Below are positions 9,166 to 18,361 of a stretch of 64,000 nt of DNA, piece after piece. Source of the stretch: Streptomyces sp. NBC_00091. Lineage in GTDB: Bacteria > Actinomycetota > Actinomycetes > Streptomycetales > Streptomycetaceae. The notes under the pieces are model-generated. The model was not told where the DNA came from and made no database searches. It was given only the letters and a program-made list of their open reading frames with translations. The DNA lies in NCBI RefSeq assembly GCF_026343185.1, contig NZ_JAPEMA010000001.1:992001-1056000 (forward strand), written 5' to 3'. Both the position numbers and the translations under genes were made by a program. Numbering within the stretch: position 1 is the first letter of the stretch; every line of letters starts with the position of its first letter.

Positions 9166-11262
9166 ATGGGGAAGAGTGTGAGCAGCGTGACTTCAGAGGC
9201 CTACGAGGTCTACCGCGACAGCTGGGGCATCCCCCACCTGCGCGCATCCGACCCGATCCGCCTCTCCTACGCCCAGGGCCGCGTCACCGCCCTGGACCGG
9301 GCCTGGCAGCTCGAGGTCGAGCGGCACCGCGCGCAGGGCTCCAGCGCCGCCTTCCTCGGCGCCGACTGCGTCGGCTGGGACCGCTTCGCCCGCCAGGCCC
9401 GCCTCGACGACACCGCCCGGCGCTGCCACGAGGCGCTCGACCCCGACACCGCCGCCTGGCTCGGCGCCTACGTGGAGGGGGTCAACTCCGGCCTGGCCGA
9501 AGGCGCCGCCCGCGACGACCGCTTCGCCCGCACCGGCCACACCCCCACCCCATGGGAGCCCTGGGTCCCGCTGTCCGTCTGGATCGCCACCCACATCCTC
9601 TTCGCCGGCTTCGCCACCAAGCTCTGGCGCGAGCGCGTCGCACGCGTCCTCGGCGACGAGGCCGCCACCCTCTTCGCGACCGACGGACCCGGCACCGCCG
9701 GCAGCAACGGCTGGCTGGTGCCGGGCGACCGGACCGTCACCGGGGCGGCGATCATCGCGGGCGACCCGCACCGGTTCATCGAAGAGCCGGGCGTCTACCA
9801 GCAGATACGCATCTCCTGCCCCGAGTACGACGTCCTCGGCCTGGCCGTCCCCGGTGTCCCCGGCCTCGCCCACTTCGGGCACACCGGCAGCGCCGCCTGG
9901 GCCATCACCAACGCCATGGCCGACTACCAGGACCTCTACGCCGAGCGGCTGCGCCCCACCGCCGCCGGCGGCCTGGAGGCGCTCGGCCCGGGCGGCACCT
10001 GGGAGCCGGTCGCCCGCCACACCGAGACCATCGCCGTGGCCGGTGGCGCCGATGTCGAGGTCGAGGTCCTGGAGACCCGCCGCGGCCCGGTCGTCGTCCG
10101 CGAGGGCGCGGACGGCCTCGTCCCGCAGGGGGCGGACGCCCTCTCCCTGCGCTACCCGCCGCGCGTCCGCCGCGACCTGGGCTTCGCCGCGCTGCCCGCC
10201 CTGCTCCGCGCCCGCACCGTCGCCGACGTCGACCGCGCCCTCGACGGCTGGGCGGAACCCGTCAACGTCGTCCACGCCGCCGACTCCGAGGGCGGGCTGC
10301 TGCACCGGGTCGCGGGGGCCGTTCCCCTGCGCGACGGCGCGGGCCGGCTGCGCCCGGTCCCCGCCTGGGACTCCCGGTACGACTGGCAGGGCTGGGCGCC
10401 CACCCCCGCCGAGCCGGTCCAGGGCTTCGCCGTCATGGCGAACGCGCGCGGGATCGCCTCCCCGCTCGGCGTGGAGTTCGCGCCCCCGCACCGCGCCGAC
10501 CGGATCCGGGAGCTGCTCAGCGGCTCGGCGGACTGGTCCCCGCAGGCGATGGCCGACGTCCACCGGGACACGTACCTGGCCTCGGCCGGGCCGCTGCTCG
10601 CGCTGCTGCCCGGCCTCGAGGGCCTCTCCCCCGCCGCCGGCCGGCTCCGCGCGCGGCTCGTCGCCTGGGACCGGCACATGGAGGCCGACAGCACCGACGC
10701 CTCCGTCTTCGCGGCCTTCCGCAGCGCGACCGTACGCCGCTTCGCCGCCGACCCCGTCTTCGCGGGCCTGGCCCCGGCCCCCGGCGGCCCGGAGGTCTTC
10801 CACCCCTGGCTGTACCTCCTGCCGCGCGTCGGCTACGCCCTCGAAGGCCTGCTGGCCACCCCCCTCCTCCCCGGCCTCGACCGCGCGGCCCACGTCCGCG
10901 CCGCCCTGGAGGAGACGGCCGCGGCCGACGCCCCCGAGACCCCCTGGTCGCAGCTCCACGTCCTCGCCCCCTGGTCGGCGCTGCCCGACCCGGACGCCGA
11001 GTGGCCGGGGCTCGGCGGCGACCACGACTGCGTCAACGCCACCTCCTCCGTGCCCGGATTCACCGACCGGGCCGCCCGCGCCTCGGCGGCCCGCTACGTC
11101 TGGGACCTGGCCCGCCGCGAGGACAGCCTCTGGGCGGTCCCGCTGGGCGCGGACGGCGTCCCGGGCTCCCCCCACCACCGCGACCAGCTCCCCCTCTGGG
11201 CGCGCTGCGCACTCGTACCGGTCGTCACCGACTGGGCCCGCCTCACCAAGGAATCCGTATGA
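9166..11262 (+). CDS. penicillin acylase-family Ntn hydrolase, iron-box regulated
   Basis: 698 aa, usual for the S45 peptidase family, which is made as one chain and self-cleaved. The N-terminal nucleophile is Ser180 in GPGTAGSNGWLVPG, and the alpha-subunit GIPHLRA motif is at about 21-27. No clear export signal is seen. ATG 9166 is only 5 bases after the iron box; GTG 9178 and GTG 9187 are alternative starts. The gene overlaps the next by ATGA. Homologues called DesG occur next to some desferrioxamine gene sets (from memory) and PvdQ trims pyoverdine precursors, so acyl removal from or transfer to a siderophore is a reasonable inference. Confidence 0.88.
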   Translation: MGKSVSSVTSEAYEVYRDSWGIPHLRASDPIRLSYAQGRVTALDRAWQLEVERHRAQGSSAAFLGADCVGWDRFARQARLDDTARRCHEALDPDTAAWLGAYVEGVNSGLAEGAARDDRFARTGHTPTPWEPWVPLSVWIATHILFAGFATKLWRERVARVLGDEAATLFATDGPGTAGSNGWLVPGDRTVTGAAIIAGDPHRFIEEPGVYQQIRISCPEYDVLGLAVPGVPGLAHFGHTGSAAWAITNAMADYQDLYAERLRPTAAGGLEALGPGGTWEPVARHTETIAVAGGADVEVEVLETRRGPVVVREGADGLVPQGADALSLRYPPRVRRDLGFAALPALLRARTVADVDRALDGWAEPVNVVHAADSEGGLLHRVAGAVPLRDGAGRLRPVPAWDSRYDWQGWAPTPAEPVQGFAVMANARGIASPLGVEFAPPHRADRIRELLSGSADWSPQAMADVHRDTYLASAGPLLALLPGLEGLSPAAGRLRARLVAWDRHMEADSTDASVFAAFRSATVRRFAADPVFAGLAPAPGGPEVFHPWLYLLPRVGYALEGLLATPLLPGLDRAAHVRAALEETAAADAPETPWSQLHVLAPWSALPDPDAEWPGLGGDHDCVNATSSVPGFTDRAARASAARYVWDLARREDSLWAVPLGADGVPGSPHHRDQLPLWARCALVPVVTDWARLTKESV

Positions 11263-11867
11263 TCCCCAGCTCCGCCCCCGCCTCCGTCCGTACCCCCGTG
11301 CACACCCAGCACGTCGAGGGCTTCGGCACGGTCACCATCACCCCCGTCGACCCCGCCGCCGACTCCGCGCTGATCCACAGCTGGGTCACCGAGGAGCGGG
11401 CGCGCTTCTGGGGCATGGGCGGGGCCAGCCGCGAGCTGGTCCAGGAGATCTACGAGGACGTCGACCGCCGCACCACCCACCACGCCTTCATGGTCAGCCG
11501 GGACGGCGAGCGGGTCGCGCTCTTCCAGACGTACGACTGCGCCGAGGACCGGGTCGGCGAGTGCTACGAGGTCCGGCCCGGGGACATCGGCGTGCACCTG
11601 CTGATCGGCCCCAGCCGCGGCGGGGTCCGGCACGGTTTCACCGGGGCCCTGATGTCGGCCTTCATCGGCTACGTGTTCTCGGACCCGGCCGTCCGCCGCG
11701 TCGTCGCCGAACCGGACGCCCGCAACGCCAAGGCCATCGACCTGCTGGAGCGGACCGGCTTCGTACTCGGCGCGGAGGTCGAGCTCCCCGAGATCGACCT
11801 GCCGGAGGTCTACCTCCCGGCGAAGCCGGCCCGCCTGGCCTTCCTCAGCGCGCCGGCAGCTCGCTGA
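11259..11867 (+). CDS. siderophore-type acetyltransferase (IucB/RhbD-like GNAT)
   Basis: 202 aa. The start ATG overlaps the acylase stop (ATGA) and has AAGGA upstream, so the two are translationally coupled. The sequence has the Acetyltransf_8 signature: SWVTEERARFWGMGG, LFQTYDCAEDRVGECYEV, PGDIGVHLLIGP and VVAEPDARNAKAIDLLERTGF. Members N-acylate hydroxylamines or amines in hydroxamate-siderophore assembly. Together with the acylase it mirrors the DesG/DesH pair reported beside some des clusters (from memory). No desABCD core is present in this window. Confidence 0.88.
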   Translation: MIPSSAPASVRTPVHTQHVEGFGTVTITPVDPAADSALIHSWVTEERARFWGMGGASRELVQEIYEDVDRRTTHHAFMVSRDGERVALFQTYDCAEDRVGECYEVRPGDIGVHLLIGPSRGGVRHGFTGALMSAFIGYVFSDPAVRRVVAEPDARNAKAIDLLERTGFVLGAEVELPEIDLPEVYLPAKPARLAFLSAPAAR

Positions 11868-12639
11868 GGAACTCCGTGACCAGGGACGCCCATTCGGCCG
11901 GGCGCTCGGCGAACGGAAGGTGCCCGGTGGGCAGTTCCGCGCGCCGTGCGCCCGGCAGGGCGTCCGCCAGCTCCCGCTGGAGGGCGGGCGGTACGAGCCG
12001 GTCCCCGGTGGTCTCGACGACCAGGGCGGGTACGCCGATCCGCGCGAGTTCCGCGCGCAGGTCCGCGCCCTTGATGAGCGCGGCCTGGTCCCCGCCCCCG
12101 GGCGTTGCCGTGTCCGCGGCCCCCCGCACGAGGTCTTCCAGCTGCTCGGGGCTCAGCGCCTCCAGCTGCTCCTCGCTGAGCACCAGCGGTACGAGGAGCC
12201 GCGCGAGCAGCTCGTTCTCCCCGCGCCGGCCCAGCTCGGACCACATCTGCCCGACCAGCCCGAAGCGGTGGCCGGCCCGCGCGAAGCTCGCGGTGAGCAC
12301 GAGCGCGGTGACCCGCCCGGGGTGGCGGGTGGCGACCCGGACGGCCACGTTCCCGCCGAGGGAGTACCCGAGCACGGCGAACCGCTCCAGCCCCTCGGCG
12401 TCGGCGGCGGCCACCAGCTGGTCGGCCAGCTCGTCGAGCCGCAGCGGCTCGACGGCCTTCGGGGTGTCCCCGGCGCCGGGGTAGTCGACGCCGACGACGC
12501 TGTGACGGGCGGCGAGCGCGTCCAGCAGCGGCCCGAAGTTGCCCTCGACCGACCCGCCCGCGCCGTGGGCGAGCAGCAGGCCGGGGCCGCCGCTCTCCTT
12601 GCGGACGGTGCGGGCGTAGCGGGTCTTCGTTGCGGACAT
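11845..12639 (-). CDS. alpha/beta-fold hydrolase
   Basis: 264 aa from ATG 12639. Oxyanion-hole LLLAHGAGGS is at residues 21-30, the nucleophile elbow GYSLGG has Ser93, the acid lies in VETTGDRLVPP and the catalytic His in PTGHLPFAERP. It is a typical esterase or C-C hydrolase size with no signal peptide. Its 3' end overlaps the convergent acetyltransferase gene by 23 bases. The promoter region carries two copies of a TAGCG-type operator (see 12662-12710), so a TetR-like repressor elsewhere probably controls it. Confidence 0.9.
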   Translation of the reverse strand: MSATKTRYARTVRKESGGPGLLLAHGAGGSVEGNFGPLLDALAARHSVVGVDYPGAGDTPKAVEPLRLDELADQLVAAADAEGLERFAVLGYSLGGNVAVRVATRHPGRVTALVLTASFARAGHRFGLVGQMWSELGRRGENELLARLLVPLVLSEEQLEALSPEQLEDLVRGAADTATPGGGDQAALIKGADLRAELARIGVPALVVETTGDRLVPPALQRELADALPGARRAELPTGHLPFAERPAEWASLVTEFLSELPAR

Positions 12640-12661
12640 GAGGGATCCCCGTTTCTTTCGA

Positions 12662-12710
12662 TAGCGGTCGCTACAGAAAGAACCGTACACAATTAAGCTA
12701 ACGATCGCTA
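12662..12710 (-). promoter_or_regulatory. duplicated palindromic operator upstream of hydrolase gene
   Basis: TAGCGGTCGCTA (12662-12673) and TAACGATCGCTA (12699-12710) are near-palindromes with the same half-site CGCTA, each followed by CAGAA; their centres are 37 bases apart. The first lies 23 bases before the hydrolase start. The second overlaps the stop codon of the isochorismatase-like gene. The form suggests a TetR-family dimer site; the regulator is not identifiable here. Confidence 0.55.
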
Positions 12711-13337
12711 CAGAAGGCTGTCGACGCCGGGGACCACGAGGCCGAAGACGTCGTGGATCGTGGTCAGCGCGGCGGCCTGGAGGGCTGACGCGGGCAGGAC
12801 GGTGCCGTCCGGGGCGGGCAGGGCGCGGGTCGCGGTGGCCTCGGCGACCACGGTGGGCCGGTAGCCGAGGGTGAAGGCGCCCTCGGAGGTGAAGGTGATG
12901 CACATGTGCGTCATGAACCCGGCCAGCACCAGGTCCTTGCCGCTGCCCGCGCCGAAGCCCAGGCCGCTCAGGGTCTTCTCCAGCTCCGTGGCGTGGAAGG
13001 CGTTCGGGAACTGCTTGACCACCACCGGCTCGCCCTCGGCCGGCGCCACCTCGTCGCTGATGGCGCCGATGTGGGCGCGGATGTCGTAGGGGGTGCCCTC
13101 GCCGCCGTCGTTGACGACGTGGATGACGGGGATGCCGGCGGCCCGGGCGCGCTCCAGCAGGCGGGCTCCGGCCGCGAGGGCCTCCTCGGCGCCGTCCAGT
13201 GCCATGACGCCGGTGCGGTAGGTGTTCTGGAAGTCGATCATGATCAGGACGGAATCGCCCAGCAGGGGCGGCCGGTTGTCCAGCCCGCCCAGGTCGCGCA
13301 GGGTCGTGGACGCGGTGTGGGTGCTCTGGGTGCTCAT
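12708..13337 (-). CDS. isochorismatase-family cysteine hydrolase
   Basis: 209 aa from ATG 13337 with GGAAAGG upstream. The Asp-Lys-Cys triad is visible: Asp35 in MIDFQN, Lys108 in VVVKQF and Cys146 in FMTHMCITFT, with the preceding cis-peptide region AGFMT. The family includes nicotinamidases and isochorismate hydrolases; the substrate cannot be assigned. It sits downstream of a GlxA-type regulator on the same strand, an arrangement often seen for regulator/target pairs. Confidence 0.92.
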   Translation of the reverse strand: MSTQSTHTASTTLRDLGGLDNRPPLLGDSVLIMIDFQNTYRTGVMALDGAEEALAAGARLLERARAAGIPVIHVVNDGGEGTPYDIRAHIGAISDEVAPAEGEPVVVKQFPNAFHATELEKTLSGLGFGAGSGKDLVLAGFMTHMCITFTSEGAFTLGYRPTVVAEATATRALPAPDGTVLPASALQAAALTTIHDVFGLVVPGVDSLL

Positions 13338-13389
13338 CGGAAGGCCTTTCCTGGAAATGTAGGTGCCAAGGGTGTGGGTGAGGGAAGAA

Positions 13390-13422
13390 GGCATGGCGAA
13401 GTCCTCCGCCTCGCTCCATGCC
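13390..13422. promoter_or_regulatory. inverted repeat in leader of isochorismatase gene
   Basis: GGCATGG (13390-13396) and CCATGCC (13416-13422) form a 7-base inverted repeat with a 19-base spacer, between the GlxA-type regulator gene and the isochorismatase-like gene. It is a candidate binding site for that regulator. Confidence 0.35.
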
Positions 13423-13452
13423 GAGGGGATCCGGTGGGTGGGTGGGCGCCGG

Positions 13453-14445
13453 TCAGCCGGCCTGTGTGCGGAACCGGCGGCGGTAGGCCGCCGGGGTCGT
13501 GGCGAGCTGCCGCCGGAAGGCCCGGTGCAGGGTCTCCGCCGAGCCGAGCCCGGAGGCGGCCGCCACCTGGTCGAGCGGACCGTCGGTGGTCTCCAGCAGG
13601 CGCCGGGCCACCTCGATGCGGGCCGCTTCCACGTACGCGGCGGGAGTGGTGCCCGTCTCCTGCGTGAACACGCGGGCGAAGTGCCGCTCGCTCAGGCACA
13701 TCCGGGCCGCCAGCGCCTGCGCGGACAGGTCCGCGTCGAGGTGGTCGGCGATCCACAGGCGCAGCTCGTCGATGTCCCGGCGTCCGGCGGCCGGCCGGCT
13801 CAGCGGCACCGAGAACTGGCTCTGGCCGCCCTGCCGCTTGAGGTACATCACCAGCTGCCGGGCCACGGCGAGCGCGGTCTGCTCGCCCAGGTCCTCCGCG
13901 ACGAGGGCCAGCGCCAGGTCCAGACAGGCACTGATCCCCGCCCCGGTCCACAGCCGGCCGCGGTCGGTCCGTACGAAGATCGGATCGGGGTCGACCCTGA
14001 CCTCCGGATGGTCGGCCGCGAGCTGGGCGGCGGTCGACCAGTGGGTGGTGGCCGTCCTCCCGTCCAGCAGCCCGGCCGCCGCCAGCAGGTGCGCGCCCAC
14101 GCACACCGACGCCACCCGCCGGGCGTGCGGGGCGGTCTCCCGCACCCACGCCACGACGGTGTCGTCGATCCGGGCGACGGGGCCGGCGTCGGTCATGTCG
14201 ACCGCGCCGGGCACCAGCAGGGTGTCCACCCGCTCGCCGACCTCGCCGAAGGCGACGTCGGCGAGCAGCCGGACCCCCGCCGAGGTCCGCACCGGGCCTG
14301 CGGCCGGCCCCGCGAGGCGGACCTCGTAGCCGGCCCGGCCCCCGGTCTCCCGGTTGGCCAGGGCGAAGACCTCGGCCGGGCCCGTGACGTCGAGGAGGTC
14401 GGCATCGGGGAAGACCGCGATGACGACCCGGTGCGGAGTGGGCAT
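13453..14445 (-). CDS. GlxA-type AraC regulator (DJ-1/PfpI + AraC HTH)
   Basis: 330 aa. Residues 1-185 form a DJ-1/PfpI-like sensor domain (VVIAVFPDADLLDVTGPAEVF, and VASVCVGAHLLAAAGLL with Cys at the usual nucleophile-elbow position). Residues about 220-325 contain two helix-turn-helices of the AraC family (ALAARMCLSERHFARVF; DQVAAASGLGSAETLHRAFRR). The start ATG 14445 is the first residue of the conserved domain. It probably controls the downstream hydrolase gene. Confidence 0.92.
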   Translation of the reverse strand: MPTPHRVVIAVFPDADLLDVTGPAEVFALANRETGGRAGYEVRLAGPAAGPVRTSAGVRLLADVAFGEVGERVDTLLVPGAVDMTDAGPVARIDDTVVAWVRETAPHARRVASVCVGAHLLAAAGLLDGRTATTHWSTAAQLAADHPEVRVDPDPIFVRTDRGRLWTGAGISACLDLALALVAEDLGEQTALAVARQLVMYLKRQGGQSQFSVPLSRPAAGRRDIDELRLWIADHLDADLSAQALAARMCLSERHFARVFTQETGTTPAAYVEAARIEVARRLLETTDGPLDQVAAASGLGSAETLHRAFRRQLATTPAAYRRRFRTQAG

Positions 14446-14550
14446 GCCCCCATCCTCACGGCGGCCCCCGGATGGCCGCAATGACGATTCCCTGTCACAT
14501 CCGGACACCCTCCCCCGGGAAGCGCCGGTGGAACGCGCCGGTGGAACGCG

Positions 14551-14585
14551 CAGTGGCCCGCACCGGAATCCGGTGCGGGCCACTG
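14551..14585 (-). terminator. gatB terminator
   Basis: A perfect 16-base inverted repeat with a 3-base AAT loop lies 22 bases past the gatB stop codon. It is among the strongest hairpins in the window and lies between two minus-strand genes, ending the gat operon before the GlxA-type regulator gene. Confidence 0.85.
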
Positions 14586-14606
14586 TGTGCGTGCGGTGCG
14601 CGGGGA

Positions 14607-16121
14607 TCAGCCCTCGGAGACGCCCAGGCGTTCCAGGATGAGCTCCTTGACACGGGCCGCGTCGGCCTGGCCGCGGGTGGTCTTCATGACCGCGCCGACC
14701 AGGGCGCCGACGGCGGCGATCTTGCCGCCGCGGATCTTGTCGGCGATGCCCGCGTTGCCCGCGATGGCCTCGTCCACGGCCGCGCCGAGCGCGCCCTCGT
14801 CCGAGACGACCTTCAGGCCGCGCTTCTCGACGACCTCGTCCGGGGTGCCCTCGCCGGCGAGGACGCCCTCGAGGACCTTGCGGGCCAGCTTGTCGTTGAG
14901 CGAGCCGTCCGCGACCAGCGCCGCGACGCGCGCGACCTGGGCCGGGGTGATCGGCAGCTCGTCGACGGACACGCCCTGCTCGTTGGCGTTGCGGGCCAGC
15001 TCGCCCATCCACCACTTGCGCGCGGCGGTCGAGTCGGCGCCCGCCTCGATGGTGGCGACGATGGAGTCCACCGCGCCCGCGTTGAGGATCGACTGCATGT
15101 CGTGCTCGTTGACGCCCCACTCCTCGCGGAGGCGGTTGCGGCGCACGCGCGGCATCTCGGGCAGACCGCCGCGCAGCTCCTCGACCCAGTCACGGGCCGG
15201 GGCGACGGGGACCAGGTCGGGCTCCGGGAAGTACCGGTAGTCCTCGGCGTTGTCCTTGATGCGGCCGGCCGTGGTGGAGCCGTCCTCCTCGTGGAAGTGC
15301 CGGGTCTCCTGCACGATCGTGCCGCCCGAGGTGAGCACCGCCGCGTGGCGCTGGATCTCGAAGCGGGCCGCGCGCTCGACGGAGCGCAGCGAGTTGACGT
15401 TCTTCGTCTCGCTGCGGGTGCCGAACTCGGACTCGGGGGTCGGGCGCAGCGACAGGTTCACGTCGCAGCGCATCTGGCCCTTGTCCATGCGGGCCTCGGA
15501 GACGCCGAGCGCCTTGATGACCTCGCGCAGCTCGGCGACGTACGCCTTGGCGACCTCGGGGGCGCGCTCGCCCGCGCCCTCGATCGGCTTGGTGACGATC
15601 TCGATGAGCGGGATGCCGGCGCGGTTGTAGTCCAGCAGGGAGTGGGACGCGCCGTGGATACGGCCGGTGGCGCCGCCGACGTGCAGCGACTTGCCGGTGT
15701 CCTCCTCCATGTGGGCGCGCTCGATCTCCACGCGGAAGATCTCGCCGTCCTCCAGCTGCACGTCGAGGAAGCCGTTGAAGGCGATCGGCTCGTCGTACTG
15801 GGAGGTCTGGAAGTTCTTCGGCATGTCCGGATAGAAGTAGTTCTTCCGGGCGAAGCGGCACCACTCGGCGATCTCGCAGTTCAGCGCGAGACCGATCTTG
15901 ATGGCCGACTCGACGCCGATCGCGTTGACGACCGGGAGGGAGCCGGGCAGACCGAGGCAGGTGGGGCAGGTCTGCGAGTTGGGCTCGGCGCCCAGCTCGG
16001 TGGAACAGCCGCAGAACATCTTGGTCTTGGTGCCGAGCTCGACATGGACCTCAAGGCCCATGACGGGGTCGAACGAGGCGAGAGCGTCCTCGTACGACAT
16101 CAGTTCGGTGTAGGTGCTCAC
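14607..16121 (-). CDS. gatB: Asp-tRNA(Asn)/Glu-tRNA(Gln) amidotransferase subunit B
   Basis: 504 aa from GTG 16121. The N-terminal kinase-like domain begins [22 protein letters not shown] and contains the CPTCLGLPG zinc-site region. It is followed by the helical linker and the C-terminal YqeY-like tail that grips tRNA. GatB activates the misacylated tRNA carboxylate with ATP, and ammonia from GatA completes the amidation. Last gene of the gatC-gatA-orf-gatB operon. Confidence 0.98.
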   Translation of the reverse strand: MSTYTELMSYEDALASFDPVMGLEVHVELGTKTKMFCGCSTELGAEPNSQTCPTCLGLPGSLPVVNAIGVESAIKIGLALNCEIAEWCRFARKNYFYPDMPKNFQTSQYDEPIAFNGFLDVQLEDGEIFRVEIERAHMEEDTGKSLHVGGATGRIHGASHSLLDYNRAGIPLIEIVTKPIEGAGERAPEVAKAYVAELREVIKALGVSEARMDKGQMRCDVNLSLRPTPESEFGTRSETKNVNSLRSVERAARFEIQRHAAVLTSGGTIVQETRHFHEEDGSTTAGRIKDNAEDYRYFPEPDLVPVAPARDWVEELRGGLPEMPRVRRNRLREEWGVNEHDMQSILNAGAVDSIVATIEAGADSTAARKWWMGELARNANEQGVSVDELPITPAQVARVAALVADGSLNDKLARKVLEGVLAGEGTPDEVVEKRGLKVVSDEGALGAAVDEAIAGNAGIADKIRGGKIAAVGALVGAVMKTTRGQADAARVKELILERLGVSEG

Positions 16122-16138
16122 GGTGAAACTTTTCCCTC

Positions 16139-16384
16139 TCAGCCCAGCAGGACGTCGTCGTCGCCCAGGCGCTTGAGCTCGCGGTACAGGATCGCGAGGC
16201 CGGTGACGATGGCGGCGGCGGACACTACGGCGTCGACCAGCTTCAGCGTGTCGTGCTCGGTGCGGGCCTTCTTGGCCTGCTTGATCACGCTGAAGGCGCC
16301 GAAGGCGGTGGTGCCGATCGACAGGTAGGTGCCGGACTTGGACTTCTTGAAGCCCTTGGCCTTGGACAGTGCACTGGAACTCAC
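16139..16384 (-). CDS. conserved small membrane-associated protein in gat operon
   Basis: 81 aa; its GTG start overlaps the gatA stop codon (GTGA). It has a Lys-rich N-terminus ([11 protein letters not shown]), a hydrophobic stretch ([16 protein letters not shown]) and a second one near residues 49-67, ending [14 protein letters not shown]. It lies between gatA and gatB in the same order I recall from S. coelicolor (SCO5500). No function is known, but the tight coupling implies co-expression with the amidotransferase. Confidence 0.88.
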   Translation of the reverse strand: MSSSALSKAKGFKKSKSGTYLSIGTTAFGAFSVIKQAKKARTEHDTLKLVDAVVSAAAIVTGLAILYRELKRLGDDDVLLG

Positions 16385-17874
16385 AGCGACGGAGCCTCCT
16401 CAAGCAGCGGGTGACCCCAGCGCTCGACGAAGGCGGCCTCGACGGCGGCACCGACCTTGTACAGGCGGTCGTCCTTCATCGCCGGGGCGATGATCTGCAG
16501 TCCGACCGGGAGACCGTCCTCCGGTGCCAGGCCGCAGGGCAGCGACATGGCGGAGTTGCCGGCCAGGTTGGTCGGGATGGTGCACAGGTCCGCGAGGTAC
16601 ATCGCCAGCGGGTCGTCGGTGCGCTCACCGATCGCGAAGGCGGTGGTCGGGGTGGTCGGGGAGACGATCACGTCGACCTGCTCGAAGGACTTCTCGAAGT
16701 CCTTGGTGATGAGCGTGCGGACCTTCTGGGCGGAGCCGTAGTACGCGTCGTAGTAGCCGGAGCTGAGCGCGTACGTGCCGAGGATGATGCGGCGCTTGAC
16801 CTCGTCGCCGAAGCCGGCTTCGCGGGTCAGGGCGGTGACGTCCTCGGCGGACTTCGTGCCGTCGTCGCCGACGCGCAGGCCGTAGCGCATGGCGTCGAAG
16901 CGGGCCAGGTTGGAGGAGCACTCGGACGGCGCGATCAGGTAGTACGCGGCCATGGCGAGGTCGAAGGACGGGCAGTCCAGCTCGACGATCTCGGCGCCGA
17001 GCTCCTTGAGGAGCTCCACCGACTCGTTGAAGCGCTGGACGACACCGGCCTGGTAGCCCTCGCCGGCGAACTGCTTGACGACACCGACGCGCATGCCGGC
17101 GACGGAGCCGTTGCGGGCCGCCTCGACGACCGGCGGGACCGGGGCGTCGATGGAGGTGGAGTCGAGCGGGTCGTGGCCGGCGATGACCTCGTGGAGGAGG
17201 GCCGCGTCCAGGACCGTACGGGCGCACGGGCCGCCCTGGTCCAGGGAGGAGGAGAAGGCCACCATGCCGTAGCGGGAGACGCCGCCGTACGTGGGCTTCA
17301 CGCCGACGGTGCCGGTGACGGCGGCGGGCTGGCGGATGGAGCCGCCGGTGTCCGTGCCGATGGCGAGCGGGGCCTGGAACGCGGCGAGGGCCGCGGCGCT
17401 GCCGCCGCCGGAGCCGCCGGGGATCCGGGTGAGGTCCCAGGGGTTGCCGGTGGGGCCGTAGGCACTGTTCTCGGTGGAGGACCCCATGGCGAACTCGTCC
17501 ATGTTGGTCTTGCCGAGGATGACGACGTCGGCTTCCTTGAGCTTGCGCGTCAGGGTGGCGTCGTAGGGCGGGATCCAGCCTTCGAGGATCTTCGAGCCGA
17601 CGGTGGTCGGGACCCCGACGGTGGTGAAGATGTCCTTGAGGGCGAGCGGGACGCCGGCCAGCGGGCCGAGCTTCTCGCCGGCCGCCTTCTTGGCGTCGAC
17701 GGCGCGGGCCTGCGCGAGGGCGCCCTCGCGGTCGACGTGCAGGAAGGCGTGGACCTTCTCGTCCGTCGCCTCGATGCGGGCCAGGTGGGCCTCGGTGACC
17801 TCGACGGCCGTGAGCTCGCCGGTGGCGATCTTCTCGGCGGTCTGGGCGGCCGTGAGCTTGATGATGTCGGTCAT
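16381..17874 (-). CDS. gatA: Asp/Glu-tRNA amidotransferase subunit A (glutaminase)
   Basis: 497 aa. The amidase-signature triad is complete: Lys80 in LALKD, cis-Ser155 in the GGSGGGS segment and nucleophile Ser179 in [12 protein letters not shown]. It hydrolyses glutamine and channels ammonia to GatB. It is located 5 bases after gatC and overlaps the next gene by four bases. Confidence 0.98.
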   Translation of the reverse strand: MTDIIKLTAAQTAEKIATGELTAVEVTEAHLARIEATDEKVHAFLHVDREGALAQARAVDAKKAAGEKLGPLAGVPLALKDIFTTVGVPTTVGSKILEGWIPPYDATLTRKLKEADVVILGKTNMDEFAMGSSTENSAYGPTGNPWDLTRIPGGSGGGSAAALAAFQAPLAIGTDTGGSIRQPAAVTGTVGVKPTYGGVSRYGMVAFSSSLDQGGPCARTVLDAALLHEVIAGHDPLDSTSIDAPVPPVVEAARNGSVAGMRVGVVKQFAGEGYQAGVVQRFNESVELLKELGAEIVELDCPSFDLAMAAYYLIAPSECSSNLARFDAMRYGLRVGDDGTKSAEDVTALTREAGFGDEVKRRIILGTYALSSGYYDAYYGSAQKVRTLITKDFEKSFEQVDVIVSPTTPTTAFAIGERTDDPLAMYLADLCTIPTNLAGNSAMSLPCGLAPEDGLPVGLQIIAPAMKDDRLYKVGAAVEAAFVERWGHPLLEEAPSL

Positions 17875-17879
17875 GGTTG

Positions 17880-18176
17880 TTAGTCCTCCCCCAGGATCTG
17901 CGGCACCTTGAAACGCTGCTGCTCCTGGGCGGGAGCGCCGGAAAGCGCCTGCTCGGGGGTGAGCGACGGACGGACCTCGTCCGCGCGCATGACGTTCGTC
18001 AGCGGCAGCGGGTGGGAGGTCGGCGGGACGTCTTGGTCGGCGACCTCGGAAACGCGGGCGACCGCGCCGATGATGTCGTCGAGCTGTCCGGCGAAGTGGT
18101 CGAGCTCTTCGGCCTTGAGTTCCAGACGTGCCAGCCGAGCGAGGTGGGCGACCTCCTCGCGCGTGATGCCAGGCAT
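17880..18176 (-). CDS. gatC: Asp/Glu-tRNA amidotransferase subunit C
   Basis: 98 aa from ATG 18176 with AGAGGA eight bases upstream. It shows the family pattern [36 protein letters not shown] and a C-terminal [10 protein letters not shown]. GatC wraps around GatA and stabilises the complex. First gene of the gat operon. Confidence 0.97.
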   Translation of the reverse strand: MPGITREEVAHLARLARLELKAEELDHFAGQLDDIIGAVARVSEVADQDVPPTSHPLPLTNVMRADEVRPSLTPEQALSGAPAQEQQRFKVPQILGED

Positions 18177-18213
18177 GCAGCGATCCTCTGGGGGTGGTGA
18201 GTGTGTAGGTTTC

Positions 18214-18233
18214 GGCCCCAATCCTATGGGGCC
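18214..18233. terminator. hairpin between rmdB and gatC
   Basis: GGCCCCA (18214-18220) pairs with TGGGGCC (18227-18233) across a 6-base loop, in the 185-base gap between the rmdB stop and the gatC start. It may end the rmdB transcript or lie in the gat leader. Confidence 0.4.
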
Positions 18234-18361
18234 GGGCCCCCGACCCGTTAAACGGTTTGCCGCCGCCCTCGCCCGGGGCGTCGCCGCACCACCTCGCAGC
18301 ACCCCCGCGCCGGCCTGCGCCGGGGCCCGTGGCCGGACCCCGGACCCCCGGAACGGCCGGG

